Shown piece after piece: positions 38,253 to 48,693 of a stretch of 64,000 nt of DNA. Positions within the stretch are counted from its first letter, which is position 1. Every line of letters starts with the position of its first letter. This DNA is from Microbacterium sp. AK009 (GTDB lineage Bacteria > Actinomycetota > Actinomycetes > Actinomycetales > Microbacteriaceae). The notes beneath the pieces were generated by a model. It saw only the letters and a list, made by a program, of their open reading frames with translations, had not been told where the DNA came from and did no database searches. The DNA lies in contig NZ_JACCCG010000001.1 in NCBI RefSeq assembly GCF_013410955.1, positions 124,001-188,000 of the forward strand, read 5' to 3'. The position numbers and the translations under genes were made by a program.

Positions 38253-40367
38253 GTGGCACAAGAAGTGCTCACCGACCTCAAGAAGGTCCGCAACATCGGC
38301 ATCATGGCGCACATCGATGCCGGCAAGACGACGACGACCGAGCGCATCCTCTTCTACACGGGCGTCAACCACAAGATCGGCGAGACCCACGACGGCGCCG
38401 CCACCACCGACTGGATGGAGCAGGAGCAGGAGCGTGGCATCACGATCACCTCCGCCGCGGTGACGTGCTTCTGGGAGAAGAACCAGATCAACATCATCGA
38501 CACGCCCGGTCACGTCGACTTCACCGTCGAGGTGGAGCGCTCGCTCCGCGTGCTCGACGGCGCCGTCGCCGTCTTCGACGGCAAGGAGGGCGTCGAGCCC
38601 CAGTCCGAGACGGTGTGGCGTCAGGCCGACAAGTACGACGTCCCCCGTATCTGCTTCGTCAACAAGATGGACAAGCTGGGCGCCGACTTCTACTTCACGG
38701 TCGACACGATCGTGAACCGCCTGAAGGCCAAGCCCCTCGTGCTGCAGATCCCGATCGGCGCCGAGAACGACTTCGTCGGCGTCGTCGACCTCGTCTACAT
38801 GCGTGCCCTGGTGTGGCCCGGCGATGCCAAGGGTGACGTGACCATGGGTGCCAAGTACGAGATCCAGGAGATCCCGGCCGACCTCGTGGACAAGGCCAAC
38901 GAGTACCGCGAGAAGCTCATGGAGACCGTCGCTGAGAGCGACGAGGTCCTTCTCGAGAAGTACTTCGGCGGCGAGGAGCTCACCCACGAGGAGATCAAGG
39001 GCGCGATCCGCAAGATGACGATCGCCAGCGAGGTCTACCCCGTGCTGTGCGGCTCGGCGTTCAAGAACCGCGGTGTGCAGCCGATGCTCGACGCGGTCGT
39101 GGACTACCTCCCTTCGCCCCTGGACGTCCCCGCCATCGAGGCGAAGGACCCCAAGAACGAAGAGATCATCATCGAGCGTCACCCCGACCGCGATGAGCCG
39201 TTCACGGCGCTGGCGTTCAAGATCGTCACGCACCCGTTCTTCGGTCGCCTCACCTACATCCGCGTGTACTCGGGTCACCTCGACTCCGGTGCCCAGGTCG
39301 TCAACGCGACCAAGGGCAAGAAGGAGCGCATCGGGAAGATCTTCCAGATGCACGCCAACAAGGAGATGCCGGTCGACTCCGTCACCGCGGGTCACATCTA
39401 CGCCGTCATCGGCCTGAAGGACACCACCACCGGTGACACGCTGTCCGACAGCAGCAACCAGGTGGTCCTGGAGTCGATGACCTTCCCTGAGCCGGTCATC
39501 GAGGTCGCCATCGAGCCCAAGACCAAGGCCGACCAGGAGAAGCTGGGTCTGGCGATCCAGAAGCTCGCCGAAGAGGACCCGACGTTCCGCGTGGAGCAGA
39601 ACGCCGAGACCGGCCAGACCGTCATCCGCGGCATGGGCGAGCTGCACCTCGACATCCTCGTGGATCGCATGAAGCGCGAGTTCAAGGTCGAGGCGAACGT
39701 CGGAAAGCCCCAGGTGGCCTACCGCGAGACGATCCGCAAGACCGTCGAGCGTCACGACTACACCCACAAGAAGCAGACCGGTGGTTCGGGTCAGTTCGCG
39801 AAGATCCAGTTCGCGATCGAGCCGCTCGAGGTCACGGCCGACAAGACGTACGAGTTCGAGAACAAGGTCACCGGTGGCCGCATCCCGCGCGAGTACATCC
39901 CCTCGGTCGACGCCGGTTTCCAGGACGCGATGAACGTCGGCGTCCTGGCGGGCTACCCGATGGTCGGCGTGAAGGCGATCCTCCTCGACGGTGCGGCGCA
40001 CGACGTCGACTCGTCGGAGATGGCGTTCAAGATCGCGGGCTCCATGGGCTTCAAGGAGGCCATCCGCAAGGCGAACCCCGTCATCCTCGAGCCCATCATG
40101 GCCGTCGAGGTGCGTACTCCCGAGGAGTACATGGGCGACGTCATCGGCGACCTGAACTCGCGCCGTGGGCAGATCCAGTCGATGGAGGATGCCGCCGGCG
40201 TGAAGGTGGTGCGTGCCAACGTGCCGCTGTCGGAGATGTTCGGCTACATCGGCGACCTGCGCTCGAAGACCTCGGGCCGTGCTGTGTACTCCATGGAGTT
40301 CGACAGCTACGCCGAGGTTCCGCGCAACGTCATGGACGAGATCGTCCAGAAGACCAAGGGCGAGTAA
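38253..40367 (+). CDS. fusA: Elongation factor G
   Basis: A 704-residue translocation GTPase. GTG start at 38253 after aggaag. G1 is [10 protein letters not shown], switch I and II regions are [12 protein letters not shown] and DTPGHVDFT, and NKMDK gives the base-specificity motif. Domain IV text ([10 protein letters not shown]) and the C-terminal domain V ([15 protein letters not shown]) are complete. Length and order fit a single classical EF-G. It is in the str operon between rpsG and tuf. Confidence 0.99.
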   Translation: MAQEVLTDLKKVRNIGIMAHIDAGKTTTTERILFYTGVNHKIGETHDGAATTDWMEQEQERGITITSAAVTCFWEKNQINIIDTPGHVDFTVEVERSLRVLDGAVAVFDGKEGVEPQSETVWRQADKYDVPRICFVNKMDKLGADFYFTVDTIVNRLKAKPLVLQIPIGAENDFVGVVDLVYMRALVWPGDAKGDVTMGAKYEIQEIPADLVDKANEYREKLMETVAESDEVLLEKYFGGEELTHEEIKGAIRKMTIASEVYPVLCGSAFKNRGVQPMLDAVVDYLPSPLDVPAIEAKDPKNEEIIIERHPDRDEPFTALAFKIVTHPFFGRLTYIRVYSGHLDSGAQVVNATKGKKERIGKIFQMHANKEMPVDSVTAGHIYAVIGLKDTTTGDTLSDSSNQVVLESMTFPEPVIEVAIEPKTKADQEKLGLAIQKLAEEDPTFRVEQNAETGQTVIRGMGELHLDILVDRMKREFKVEANVGKPQVAYRETIRKTVERHDYTHKKQTGGSGQFAKIQFAIEPLEVTADKTYEFENKVTGGRIPREYIPSVDAGFQDAMNVGVLAGYPMVGVKAILLDGAAHDVDSSEMAFKIAGSMGFKEAIRKANPVILEPIMAVEVRTPEEYMGDVIGDLNSRRGQIQSMEDAAGVKVVRANVPLSEMFGYIGDLRSKTSGRAVYSMEFDSYAEVPRNVMDEIVQKTKGE

Positions 40368-40412
40368 CCCTCCGGGGCTGCGCGCACACCAACCACCAGA
40401 AACCCTCTCTAC

Positions 40413-40418
40413 TACACT
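40413..40418 (+). promoter_or_regulatory. Possible -10 of an internal tuf promoter
   Basis: TACACT, 76 bases before the tuf GTG, fits TANNNT; no convincing -35 is present. A separate tuf promoter is usual because EF-Tu is made in excess of the other str products. Confidence 0.35.
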
Positions 40419-40493
40419 GAGAGCCATCCCCGTAGACGACCGGTCGCAAACCAGTGCCCGGAACTTCTACACGACCGTCCTGAGGAGGACCCA

Positions 40494-41687
40494 GTGGCTA
40501 AGGCCAAGTTCGAGCGGACCAAGCCGCACGTGAACATCGGAACGATCGGTCACGTCGACCACGGCAAGACCACGCTCACCGCCGCGATCTCGAAGGTGCT
40601 CGCCGACAAGTACCCGTCGGCCACCAACGTGCAGCGCGACTTCGCGTCGATCGACTCGGCTCCCGAGGAGCGTCAGCGCGGTATCACCATCAACATCTCG
40701 CACGTCGAGTACGAGACGCCCAAGCGTCACTACGCTCACGTCGACGCCCCGGGTCACGCTGACTACATCAAGAACATGATCACCGGTGCCGCTCAGATGG
40801 ACGGCGCGATCCTCGTGGTCGCCGCCACCGACGGCCCGATGGCTCAGACCCGCGAGCACGTTCTGCTCGCCAAGCAGGTCGGCGTGCCCTACCTGATGGT
40901 CGCGCTGAACAAGGCCGACATGGTCGACGACGAGGAGATCCTGGAGCTCGTCGAGCTCGAGGTCCGCGAGCTGCTGTCCAGCCAGGGCTTCCCCGGCGAC
41001 GACGCTCCGGTCGTCCGCGTCTCGGGCCTGAAGGCTCTCGAGGGCGACGACAAGTGGGTCGAGTCGATCATCGAGCTGATGGACGCCGCCGACGAGTCCA
41101 TCCCCGACCCGGTGCGTGATAAGGACAAGCCGTTCCTCATGCCCATCGAGGATGTCTTCACCATCACCGGTCGTGGCACCGTCGTCACGGGACGCGCCGA
41201 GCGCGGCACCCTCGCCATCAACTCCGAGGTCGAGATCGTCGGCATCCGCCCGACGCAGAAGACCACGGTCACCGGTATCGAGATGTTCCACAAGCAGCTC
41301 GACGAGGCGTGGGCCGGCGAGAACTGTGGTCTGCTCCTTCGTGGTCTCAAGCGTGACGACGTCGAGCGCGGCCAGGTCGTCGTGAAGCCCGGTTCGGTCA
41401 CCCCGCACACCAACTTCGAGGGCACGGCGTACATCCTGTCCAAGGAGGAGGGCGGCCGTCACAACCCGTTCTTCACGAACTACCGTCCGCAGTTCTACTT
41501 CCGCACCACCGACGTCACCGGCGTCATCTCGCTGCCCGAGGGCACCGAGATGGTCATGCCCGGCGACACCACCGACATGACGGTCGAGCTGATCCAGCCG
41601 ATCGCCATGGAGGAGGGCCTCGGCTTCGCGATCCGTGAGGGTGGCCGCACCGTCGGCGCCGGCACGGTGACCAAGATCCTCAAGTGA
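40494..41687 (+). CDS. tuf: Elongation factor Tu
   Basis: A 397-residue EF-Tu that delivers aminoacyl-tRNA to the ribosome. GTG start after gaggagg. The GTPase motifs are [17 protein letters not shown] and NKADM; domain 2 text [15 protein letters not shown] and the C-terminus AGTVTKILK are complete. Last gene of the str operon, followed by a strong terminator. Whether the genome has a second tuf gene cannot be seen here. Confidence 0.99.
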   Translation: MAKAKFERTKPHVNIGTIGHVDHGKTTLTAAISKVLADKYPSATNVQRDFASIDSAPEERQRGITINISHVEYETPKRHYAHVDAPGHADYIKNMITGAAQMDGAILVVAATDGPMAQTREHVLLAKQVGVPYLMVALNKADMVDDEEILELVELEVRELLSSQGFPGDDAPVVRVSGLKALEGDDKWVESIIELMDAADESIPDPVRDKDKPFLMPIEDVFTITGRGTVVTGRAERGTLAINSEVEIVGIRPTQKTTVTGIEMFHKQLDEAWAGENCGLLLRGLKRDDVERGQVVVKPGSVTPHTNFEGTAYILSKEEGGRHNPFFTNYRPQFYFRTTDVTGVISLPEGTEMVMPGDTTDMTVELIQPIAMEEGLGFAIREGGRTVGAGTVTKILK

Positions 41688-41712
41688 TCTCCGCGCCCTA
41701 GGCGCACCCACG

Positions 41713-41741
41713 AAAGCCCCCCGGGTCTCCCGGGGGGCTTT
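41713..41741 (+). terminator. Terminator of the str operon
   Basis: A perfect 13-bp stem (41713-41725 with 41729-41741) with a three-base loop, starting aaagcccccc and ending ggggggcttt, followed by ccctttcccc. A classic intrinsic terminator 25 bases after the tuf stop. Confidence 0.95.
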
Positions 41742-41742
41742 C

Positions 41743-41818
41743 CCTTTCCCCACCCGCCTTCCCCCCGCCCTCCCCACCCCCCGGGCCCCACCCCCACCCC
41801 CACCCCCGGCCCCGGGCC
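41743..41818. repeat. C-rich tract with minus-strand G-quadruplex potential
   Basis: About 75 bases are almost pure C with a few A, T and G. At 41786-41807 the plus strand has four C-runs of four or five split by single A bases; the minus strand therefore has four consecutive long G-runs with one-base loops, the most stable quadruplex pattern. It lies between convergent tuf and the AbiEi-like gene. Confidence 0.75.
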
Positions 41819-41824
41819 GCTCGC

Positions 41825-41908
41825 CGGCACACGGGAGGAGATCCGCACAGGGGAGGGCGATTGCCGTGTGCTGCGCCTCCCGTGCGTCGATCTCCTCCCG
41901 TGTGCCGC
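41825..41908. repeat. Palindromic element bracketing the AbiEi-like gene, left copy
   Basis: The outer arms ggcacacgggaggagat (41826-41842) and its perfect complement (41890-41906) enclose a second, weaker pair (cgcacaggggagg / cctcccgtgcg). A diverged copy with the same ggaggagatc core lies on the other side of the gene at 42914-42995. Confidence 0.85.
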
Positions 41909-41942
41909 CGGGCCGCGGCTGATCGACCGGGAACGTCGCTCG

Positions 41943-42815
41943 TCACGCGCGGTGCAGCCCCTGCGCGACGGCGCGCATGATGCGCTCCTGCACCTCGGGC
42001 CAGCGGTGCACCACCTGCTCGTACCCGACGCGGATCACGTGGTAGCCGAGCAGCATCAGCTCGGCGTCATGGGTGATGTCGCTCGTGCGCTGCGAACCGG
42101 TGTGCGTCGACCCGTCGATCTGCAGCACCAGGCGATCGCCGATGAGGAGGTCGACCCGGTGGCCGCTGATCCACACCTGGCGGCGGAGCGCCAGCCCGAG
42201 CCAGCGCAGCCGTGGCACGACGAGTGTCTCCAGGCCCGAGTCGGAGAACATGTCGGCCGCGTCGAGGATCTCGCGCGCCGCGGGTGGGAGTGGCAGACGC
42301 GCGAGCGCCTCGCGCGTCGTCATCTCGCGGCGGAGCGCGGACTCCCAGACGACCAGCGCGTCCTCGAAGGGCAGGCAGGATGCGACCGAGACGAGCACGT
42401 TCTCGATGACGTCGACGAGGCTGTGGGGACGACGCGGTACCACCGGCGTCGCCCAGTGGACCGTCACGGCCAGACGGCCGGCGCGGCCGGAATGCGGAGG
42501 GGCGGCGACGTGCGGCGCGCTGGGGGAGTGCAGCACGAACAGTCCGAGCCGCTCGGCCTGGGTGACGCAGGTGAGGACGACCCCATGCCGCGCGGCCGCC
42601 ATCAGCTGAGCATCAGCGGTCGGGAGCGCCACCCATCCCTTGCGGAGCCGGAGCAGCACACCGTCGGCGCAGAGCGCGTCGATGACGTGCCGGCTGTGGC
42701 CGCCCTGCGTCAGGCCCGCGACCGACGCGATGCCGTCGGTCCTGCCGACGGCGGCGAGCACCTCCTCGCGGCGACGCCGCACCGCGGCATCCCTCATCGA
42801 CTCCGGCCTGCTCAC
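41943..42815 (-). CDS. AbiEi-like / DUF559-type endonuclease-fold protein
   Basis: A 290-residue protein. The N-terminal part resembles the winged-helix AbiEi_4-type domain of type IV antitoxin-like proteins (GIASVAGLTQGGHSRHVIDAL, LRLRKGWVALP). The C-terminal 90 residues resemble DUF559, a Vsr-like PD-(D/E)XK fold: GHRVDLLIGDRLVLQIDG, then HDAELMLLGYHVIRV. The usual ExD pair is here Q232-I-D234, so activity is doubtful. The GTG at 42815 has its GGAGG directly adjacent; an ATG at 42797 is an alternative start. No toxin gene is beside it. Diverged palindromes stand on both sides, suggesting accessory origin or insertion. Confidence 0.8.
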   Translation of the reverse strand: MSRPESMRDAAVRRRREEVLAAVGRTDGIASVAGLTQGGHSRHVIDALCADGVLLRLRKGWVALPTADAQLMAAARHGVVLTCVTQAERLGLFVLHSPSAPHVAAPPHSGRAGRLAVTVHWATPVVPRRPHSLVDVIENVLVSVASCLPFEDALVVWESALRREMTTREALARLPLPPAAREILDAADMFSDSGLETLVVPRLRWLGLALRRQVWISGHRVDLLIGDRLVLQIDGSTHTGSQRTSDITHDAELMLLGYHVIRVGYEQVVHRWPEVQERIMRAVAQGLHRA

Positions 42816-42913
42816 CCTCCGAGGGTCGCGTCATCGCTGCGGCGCCGGCGTGATGCCGGTGCGATCTGTGGACGGATGGCGCGGCGGCCGGGGTGTGCAG
42901 GAGACTACGCCGT

Positions 42914-42995
42914 GCAGACGGGAGGAGATCGGCACACGGGAGGGTGGATGCGACATGGGCGGCCTCCCACGCGTCGATCTCCTCCGATGTGCCGC
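42914..42995. repeat. Palindromic element bracketing the AbiEi-like gene, right copy
   Basis: Core arms ggaggagatc (42921-42930) and gatctcctcc (42976-42985) with further partial pairing outwards and inwards (cacgggagg / cctcccacg). It shares the ggaggagat and ctcccacgcgtcgatctcctcc-type core with the element at 41825-41908 but is less perfect. Confidence 0.8.
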
Positions 42996-43060
42996 CGACC
43001 CTCCCCATCCGGCGCGGGGAGGAGCATGATGGAGGCCACACCCTCGCGAAGGAGCAGGCA

Positions 43061-43276
43061 ATGGGCATCGACGACCTGGTGAATCAGGGCAAGCAGTTCC
43101 TCGACCAGAACAAGGACAAGATCGGCGAGACGCTGAAGTCCGAGCAGGCGGAGGGCGTCAGCGACAAGGCCCTCGATGCCGCCGCCGAGTTCGTGAAGAA
43201 GATCGCTCCGGACAGCGTCGACCAGCACGTCGACGGGGTGCGCGACAACATCGACAAGCACATCGGCAACCAGTAG
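43061..43276 (+). CDS. Small MT0933/Rv0909-like antitoxin-family protein
   Basis: A 71-residue, charged, helical protein (MGIDDLVNQGKQFLDQNKDK..., later VKKIAPDSVDQHVDGVRDNID). The ATG at 43061 follows AAGGAG at about 43049. Length, the N-terminal GIDDLVNQGKQFLDQN pattern and the alternating Lys/Asp composition fit the MT0933-type antitoxin family. In Mycobacterium the partner is an adjacent SRPBCC-like toxin; no such gene is next to it here, so it may be orphan or have another role. Assignment is by pattern only. Confidence 0.7.
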   Translation: MGIDDLVNQGKQFLDQNKDKIGETLKSEQAEGVSDKALDAAAEFVKKIAPDSVDQHVDGVRDNIDKHIGNQ

Positions 43277-43291
43277 CCGAGGGACGCCGCC

Positions 43292-43341
43292 CGACACGCG
43301 GGCGCGACACGCCCGAGTTTGCGACACGCCCGGGCGACACG
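43292..43341 (+). promoter_or_regulatory. Four CGACACG direct repeats over the S10 promoter
   Basis: CGACACG occurs at 43292-43298, 43305-43311, 43322-43328 and 43335-43341; start-to-start distances are 13, 17 and 13. The third overlaps the -35 and the fourth ends at the base before the -10. They could be sites for a regulator acting on ribosomal protein synthesis. Confidence 0.5.
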
Positions 43342-43347
43342 TAGACT
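43319..43347 (+). promoter_or_regulatory. Promoter of the S10 operon
   Basis: TTGCGA (43319-43324) and TAGACT (43342-43347) with a 17-base spacer. A start near 43354 gives a leader of about 320 nt before rpsJ. Confidence 0.75.
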
Positions 43348-43353
43348 GTTCCA

Positions 43354-43672
43354 GTTCCACATTCCGGCGCGCTTCGGCGTGCGACGGATCACTGTCAGGG
43401 CAGTGCATAGGCGGTGCGCAAGCGCCAGACGCCTAGGCCGCGGGCAGCAGAACAACACAATCCTTCCCCACTTCGGCTCGAGAGCCGCGTGCTCGCGTGT
43501 CGAGGGGCGACGGATGCCGGGTGCCGCGTGTGCCCGGATTGACAGAAGAACAGCGGTGCAGCACGCACTGCGCAAGCGGTGCGAAAGTGCCACGGCGCGT
43601 CAGCGCCACCGTGCGTCCAATGCCCCCGGGCCCTCCGGGACGGTAAGACGCGGAAAGAGAGTGAGCAGACAC
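43354..43672 (+). promoter_or_regulatory. Long structured leader of the S10 operon
   Basis: Between the promoter and rpsJ are some 320 bases with no convincing gene. Local stems are visible, such as TAGGCG (43409-43414) with CGCCTA (43431-43436) enclosing GCGC-aa-GCGC, and a CACGG/CCGTG stem near 43590-43615. In E. coli the S10 leader is the target of feedback by L4; the actinobacterial equivalent is not established to my knowledge. The frame of rpsJ stays open through the leader, most likely by chance in GC-rich DNA. Confidence 0.5.
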
Positions 43673-43981
43673 ATGGCGGGACAGAAGATCCGCATCCGAC
43701 TGAAGTCGTACGACCACGCCGGTCTCGACTCGTCGGCGCGCAAGATCGTCGACACCGTGACCCGTGCCGGCGCGACGGTCGTGGGCCCCGTGCCCCTCCC
43801 CACGGAGAAGAACGTCGTCGTCGTCATCCGGTCGCCCCACAAGTACAAGGACAGCCGCGAGCACTTCGAGATGCGCACCCACAAGCGTCTGATCGACATC
43901 ATCGATCCCACGCCCAAGGCCGTCGACTCGCTGATGCGCCTTGACCTGCCGGCCGACGTCAACATCGAGATCAAGCTCTGA
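43673..43981 (+). CDS. rpsJ: Ribosomal protein S10 (NusE)
   Basis: A 102-residue S10, start ATG 43673 giving [19 protein letters not shown], the family start. [20 protein letters not shown] is the conserved central loop. S10 also serves as NusE in antitermination. First gene of the long S10-spc cluster; rplC follows after ten bases. Confidence 0.98.
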   Translation: MAGQKIRIRLKSYDHAGLDSSARKIVDTVTRAGATVVGPVPLPTEKNVVVVIRSPHKYKDSREHFEMRTHKRLIDIIDPTPKAVDSLMRLDLPADVNIEIKL

Positions 43982-43991
43982 GGTCGTCGAC

Positions 43992-44651
43992 ATGGCACAC
44001 ATCAACGAAAAGATTTCCAAGGCTCTGCTGGGCACCAAGCTCGGCATGACGCAGGTCTGGGATGAGAACGGCAAGCTCGTTCCCGTCACCGTGATCGAAG
44101 TGACCCCCAACGTGGTCACCCAGATCCGCACCGCGGAGAAGGACGGCTACTCGGCCGTCCAGATCGCCGCCGGCGCCATCGACCCCCGCAAGGTGAACAA
44201 GCCCCTGTCGGCCCACTTCGAGGCCGCGGGCGTCACCCCCCGCCGTCACCTCACCGAGGTGCGCACCGCTGACGCTGCTGACTACTCACTCGGTCAGGAG
44301 CTCACGGTGGACGGCGTCTTCGAGGCCGGCCAGCTGGTCGACGTCGTCGGGACCAGCAAGGGCAAGGGCACCGCGGGTGTGATGAAGCGTCACAACTTCG
44401 CGGGCGTCTCGGCTTCGCACGGTGCACACCGCAACCACCGCAAGCCCGGTTCGATCGGCGCCTCGTCGACCCCGAGCCGCGTCTTCAAGGGCATGCGCAT
44501 GGCCGGCCGTATGGGTGGCGAGCGCGTGACCGTCCTCAACCTCACGGTGCACGCCGTGGACGCCGAGAAGGGTCTGCTGCTCGTCAAGGGCGCCGTCCCC
44601 GGTGCCCGTGGCCGTACCGTCTACGTCCGCAACGCAGTGAAGGGTGCCTGA
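43992..44651 (+). CDS. rplC: Ribosomal protein L3
   Basis: A 219-residue L3, an early 50S assembly protein whose loop reaches the peptidyl-transferase centre. The text [20 protein letters not shown] followed by [17 protein letters not shown] is the hallmark loop. ATG at 43992 is chosen because it gives the family N-terminus ([14 protein letters not shown]); an upstream in-frame start lies inside rpsJ. Only weak ribosome-site similarity, consistent with coupling to rpsJ. Confidence 0.98.
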   Translation: MAHINEKISKALLGTKLGMTQVWDENGKLVPVTVIEVTPNVVTQIRTAEKDGYSAVQIAAGAIDPRKVNKPLSAHFEAAGVTPRRHLTEVRTADAADYSLGQELTVDGVFEAGQLVDVVGTSKGKGTAGVMKRHNFAGVSASHGAHRNHRKPGSIGASSTPSRVFKGMRMAGRMGGERVTVLNLTVHAVDAEKGLLLVKGAVPGARGRTVYVRNAVKGA

Positions 44652-44656
44652 TCGAC

Positions 44657-45319
44657 ATGGCTGACTCCACGCTCGCGCTCGACGTCCTGAAGGCCGACGG
44701 CAAGAAGGCCGGCTCTGTCGAGCTGCCCGCCGCGCTCTTCGACGTCAAGACGAACATCCCGCTGATCCACCAGGTCGTCGTCGCCCAGCGCGCCGCCGCC
44801 CGCCAGGGGACGCACGCGACCAAGACCCGCGGCGACGTCTCGGGTTCGGGTCGCAAGCCCTTCAAGCAGAAGGGCACGGGTAACGCCCGTCAGGGTTCGG
44901 TCCGGATGCCGCAGCACCGCGGCGGTGGCACCGTCCACGGTCCGCAGCCCCGCGACTACTCGCAGCGCACCCCCAAGAAGATGATCGCCGCGGCGCTCCT
45001 GGGCGCCCTGAGCGACCGCGCCCGCGGTGAGCGCCTCCACATCGTCGAGTCCCTCGGCGTGACCGATGCGCCCTCGACCAAGGCCGCGGCATCCGTGCTC
45101 ACCGCACTCGGCGCCGTCAAGAACGTCCTGGTCGTGGTGGAGCGCACCGACGAGATCAGCGTCATGAGCGTCCGCAACCTCGCGTACGTCCACGTGCTGT
45201 CCTTCGACCAGCTCAACGCCTACGACGTGCTCGTCTCCGACGACATCGTCTTCACCAAGGCCGCGTACGACGCCTTCGTGTCGGCTCGCACGGCCACCAC
45301 CCAGGAGGTCTCGGCATGA
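44657..45319 (+). CDS. rplD: Ribosomal protein L4
   Basis: A 220-residue L4. The extended loop that lines the exit tunnel is visible as [19 protein letters not shown] and [18 protein letters not shown], without the changes linked to macrolide resistance that I would recognise. L4 is the autogenous regulator of the S10 operon in E. coli. Stop overlaps the rplW ATG by four bases. Confidence 0.98.
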   Translation: MADSTLALDVLKADGKKAGSVELPAALFDVKTNIPLIHQVVVAQRAAARQGTHATKTRGDVSGSGRKPFKQKGTGNARQGSVRMPQHRGGGTVHGPQPRDYSQRTPKKMIAAALLGALSDRARGERLHIVESLGVTDAPSTKAAASVLTALGAVKNVLVVVERTDEISVMSVRNLAYVHVLSFDQLNAYDVLVSDDIVFTKAAYDAFVSARTATTQEVSA

Positions 45320-45621
45320 GCAACATCGCCGTCAACAAGGACCCGCGCGACATCATCCTGAAGCCGGTCGTGTCCGAGAAGAGCTACGGGCTCATCGACG
45401 AGGGCAAGTACACCTTCCTCGTCGACCCGCGGGCGACCAAGACCGAGATCAAGCTCGCCATCGAGAAGATCTTCGGCGTCAAGGTGGCCTCGGTCAACAC
45501 GCTGAACCGCACGGGCAAGGCTCGTCGCACCCGCTTCGGCATGGGCAAGCGCAAGGACACCAAGCGCGCCATCGTGACCCTGAAGTCGGGCACCATCGAC
45601 ATCTTCACCGCGGTCGGCTGA
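45316..45621 (+). CDS. rplW: Ribosomal protein L23
   Basis: A 101-residue L23, at the exit of the peptide tunnel where trigger factor and SRP dock. Conserved text: [32 protein letters not shown] and [18 protein letters not shown]. It overlaps rplD by ATGA, so the two are translated together. Usual length. Confidence 0.98.
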   Translation: MSNIAVNKDPRDIILKPVVSEKSYGLIDEGKYTFLVDPRATKTEIKLAIEKIFGVKVASVNTLNRTGKARRTRFGMGKRKDTKRAIVTLKSGTIDIFTAVG

Positions 45622-45645
45622 CCGGCGGGATAAGGACGAGAGAAC

Positions 45646-46485
<840 letters not shown>

Positions 46486-46498
46486 GTAGGAACTTCAG

Positions 46499-46780
46499 AT
46501 GCCACGCAGTCTTAAGAAGGGCCCCTTCGTCGACGAGCACCTGCTTCGCAAGGTTGTTTCGCAGAACGAGGCGGGAACCAAGAACGTCATCAAGACGTGG
46601 TCACGTCGCTCGATGATCGTCCCGGCCATGCTCGGCCACACGATCGCCGTGCACGACGGCCGCAAGCACATCCCGGTCTTCGTCACCGAGACGATGGTCG
46701 GCCACAAGCTGGGCGAGTTCGCGCCCACCCGCACCTTCCGCGGTCACGAGAAGGACGACAAGAAGGGCCGCCGCCGCTGA
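46499..46780 (+). CDS. rpsS: Ribosomal protein S19
   Basis: A 93-residue S19 of the 30S head. [18 protein letters not shown] at the start and [20 protein letters not shown] in the middle are characteristic; the end is a basic KDDKKGRRR tail. ATG after taggaacttcag. Confidence 0.98.
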   Translation: MPRSLKKGPFVDEHLLRKVVSQNEAGTKNVIKTWSRRSMIVPAMLGHTIAVHDGRKHIPVFVTETMVGHKLGEFAPTRTFRGHEKDDKKGRRR

Positions 46781-46803
46781 CGCGGGGGCGCAAGGAGAGA
46801 GAA

Positions 46804-47202
46804 ATGGTGGAGTCCATCGCACGCGTGCGACACATCCGCGTGACCCCTCAGAAGGCTCGTCGTGTCGTCGCTCTCATCAAGGGCAAGCAGGCTCAGGAGG
46901 CCCTGGCCATCCTGAAGTTCGCTCAGCAGAGCGCCAGTGAGCCCATCTACAAGCTCGTCGAATCGGCCATCGCGAACGCTCGCGTCAAGGCCGACAAGGA
47001 GAACGAGTACCTCGACGACGCCGACCTGTACGTGAAGAACGCGTACGTGGACGAGGGCACGACGCTCAAGCGTTTCCAGCCCCGCGCCCAGGGTCGCGCG
47101 TTCCAGATCAAGAAGCGCACCAGCCACATCACGGTCGTCCTCTCGACGCCCGAGGTGGCCGAGACCGCTTCGGCAGCCACGACGAAGAAGGCGAGCAAGT
47201 AA
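46804..47202 (+). CDS. rplV: Ribosomal protein L22
   Basis: A 132-residue L22. The ATG at 46804 after aggagagaa gives the family start ([17 protein letters not shown]); the frame upstream is an accident inside rpsS. The tunnel hairpin is [21 protein letters not shown] short Ala/Thr/Lys tail is added at the C-terminus. Its TAA shares a base with the rpsC ATG. Confidence 0.98.
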   Translation: MVESIARVRHIRVTPQKARRVVALIKGKQAQEALAILKFAQQSASEPIYKLVESAIANARVKADKENEYLDDADLYVKNAYVDEGTTLKRFQPRAQGRAFQIKKRTSHITVVLSTPEVAETASAATTKKASK

Positions 47203-47957
47203 TGGGACAGAAGGTCAACCCGTACGGCTTCCGCCTCGGCATCACCACCGACCACGTGTCGCGCTGGTTCTCCGACTCGACGAAGCCCGGTCAGCGCTAC
47301 GCCGACTACGTGGCCGAGGACATCAAGATCCGTCAGCTGCTGCAGAAGCAGCTCGACCGCGCCGGTGTCAGCAACATCGAGATCGAGCGCACCCGTGACC
47401 GCGTCCGCGTCGACATCCACACCGCCCGCCCGGGCATCGTGATCGGCCGCCGCGGCGCCGAGGCCGAGCGCATCCGCGCCGACCTCGAGAAGCTCACCGG
47501 CAAGCAGATCCAGCTGAACATCCTCGAGGTGAAGAACCCCGAGGCCGACGCTCAGCTGGTCGCCCAGGGCATCGCCGAGCAGCTCTCGGCCCGCGTGGCG
47601 TTCCGCCGCGCGATGCGCAAGGGCCTGCAGGGCGCCCAGCGCGCCGGCGCCAAGGGCGTCCGCATCCAGGTCTCCGGCCGCCTCGGCGGCGCCGAGATGA
47701 GCCGTTCGGAGTTCTACCGCGAAGGCCGTGTGCCGCTGCACACGCTCCGCGCGAACATCGACTACGGCTTCTACGAGGCCAAGACCACCTTCGGCCGCAT
47801 CGGCGTGAAGGTCTGGATCTACAAGGGCGACCTCACCAACAAGGAACTCGCTCGCGAGCAGGCCAATGCGCCGAAGTCGCGCGGTCGTGACGACCGCGGT
47901 GACCGCCGCCGTGGCCCCCGCAGCGAGGCCCCCGTCGCAGAAGGAGCGTCGGCGTAA
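47202..47957 (+). CDS. rpsC: Ribosomal protein S3
   Basis: A 251-residue S3 at the mRNA entry site. The KH domain has the loop [13 protein letters not shown]. After residue 215 there is a basic/acidic disordered tail ([16 protein letters not shown]), common in actinobacterial S3. One-base overlaps (TAATG) link it to both rplV and rplP. Confidence 0.98.
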   Translation: MGQKVNPYGFRLGITTDHVSRWFSDSTKPGQRYADYVAEDIKIRQLLQKQLDRAGVSNIEIERTRDRVRVDIHTARPGIVIGRRGAEAERIRADLEKLTGKQIQLNILEVKNPEADAQLVAQGIAEQLSARVAFRRAMRKGLQGAQRAGAKGVRIQVSGRLGGAEMSRSEFYREGRVPLHTLRANIDYGFYEAKTTFGRIGVKVWIYKGDLTNKELAREQANAPKSRGRDDRGDRRRGPRSEAPVAEGASA

Positions 47958-48376
47958 TGCTCATTCCCCGCAAGGTCAAGTACCGCAAGCAGCACCACCC
48001 GGGTCGCTCGGGCCAGGCCACCGGCGGCACGAAGGTCTCCTTCGGCGAGTTCGGCATCCAGGCCCTCACCCCCGCGTACGTGACGAACCGTCAGATCGAG
48101 TCCGCTCGTATCGCGATGACCCGTCACATCAAGCGTGGCGGCAAGGTGTGGATCAACATCTACCCCGACCGACCGCTCACCAAGAAGCCGGCCGAGACCC
48201 GCATGGGTTCCGGTAAGGGTTCGCCGGAGTGGTGGGTCGCCAACGTCAAGCCGGGCCGGGTCCTCTTCGAGGTCTCGGGCGTCAACGAGCAGCTCGCTCG
48301 CGAGGCGCTGACCCGTGCCATCCACAAGCTGCCGCTGAAGGCACGCATCATCAAGCGCGAGGAGGGCGACGCGTAA
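47957..48376 (+). CDS. rplP: Ribosomal protein L16
   Basis: A 139-residue L16 of the A-site region of the 50S subunit. [20 protein letters not shown] at the start and [20 protein letters not shown] in the middle are diagnostic. One-base TAATG overlaps on both sides with rpsC and rpmC. Confidence 0.98.
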   Translation: MLIPRKVKYRKQHHPGRSGQATGGTKVSFGEFGIQALTPAYVTNRQIESARIAMTRHIKRGGKVWINIYPDRPLTKKPAETRMGSGKGSPEWWVANVKPGRVLFEVSGVNEQLAREALTRAIHKLPLKARIIKREEGDA

Positions 48377-48693
48377 TGGCGATCGGCACCAAGACGCTCG
48401 CACCGAGCGAGCTGGACACGTTCGAAGACCAGCGCCTGGTCGAGGAGCTGCGCAAGGCCAAGGAAGAGCTGTTCAACCTGCGCTTCCAGTCGGCCACCGG
48501 CCAGCTCGAGAGCCACGGCCGCATCCGCGCCGTCAAGCGCGACATCGCGCGGCTGTACACCGTGATCCGTGAGCGCGAGCTCGGCATCCGTGCCACGCCC
48601 GCGCCGGTGGAGACGGCGACGAAGACGAAGAAGACGAAGGCCAAGAAGGCGGATGCCGCCGACTCGGCCGCAAAGGAAGAGGGGGCTGAGTGA
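48376..48693 (+). CDS. rpmC: Ribosomal protein L29 with long C-terminal tail
   Basis: A 105-residue L29, compared with about 63-80 in most bacteria. The core is [20 protein letters not shown] and [18 protein letters not shown]. After about residue 72 comes an Ala/Thr/Lys tail ([21 protein letters not shown]). ATG at 48376 overlaps the rplP stop. The tail sits near the tunnel exit if disordered. Confidence 0.97.
   Translation: MAIGTKTLAPSELDTFEDQRLVEELRKAKEELFNLRFQSATGQLESHGRIRAVKRDIARLYTVIRERELGIRATPAPVETATKTKKTKAKKADAADSAAKEEGAE

Noticed and set aside
41943..43276. A complete toxin-antitoxin pair made of the AbiEi-like and MT0933-like genes
   Set aside because: They are divergent, 245 bp apart, with a palindrome between, and belong to families whose known partners are of other types.
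43319..43672. In-frame N-terminal extension of rpsJ through the leader
   Set aside because: No ribosome site, atypical residues, and the S10 family starts at the ATG at 43673; the open frame starts at the promoter -35 itself.
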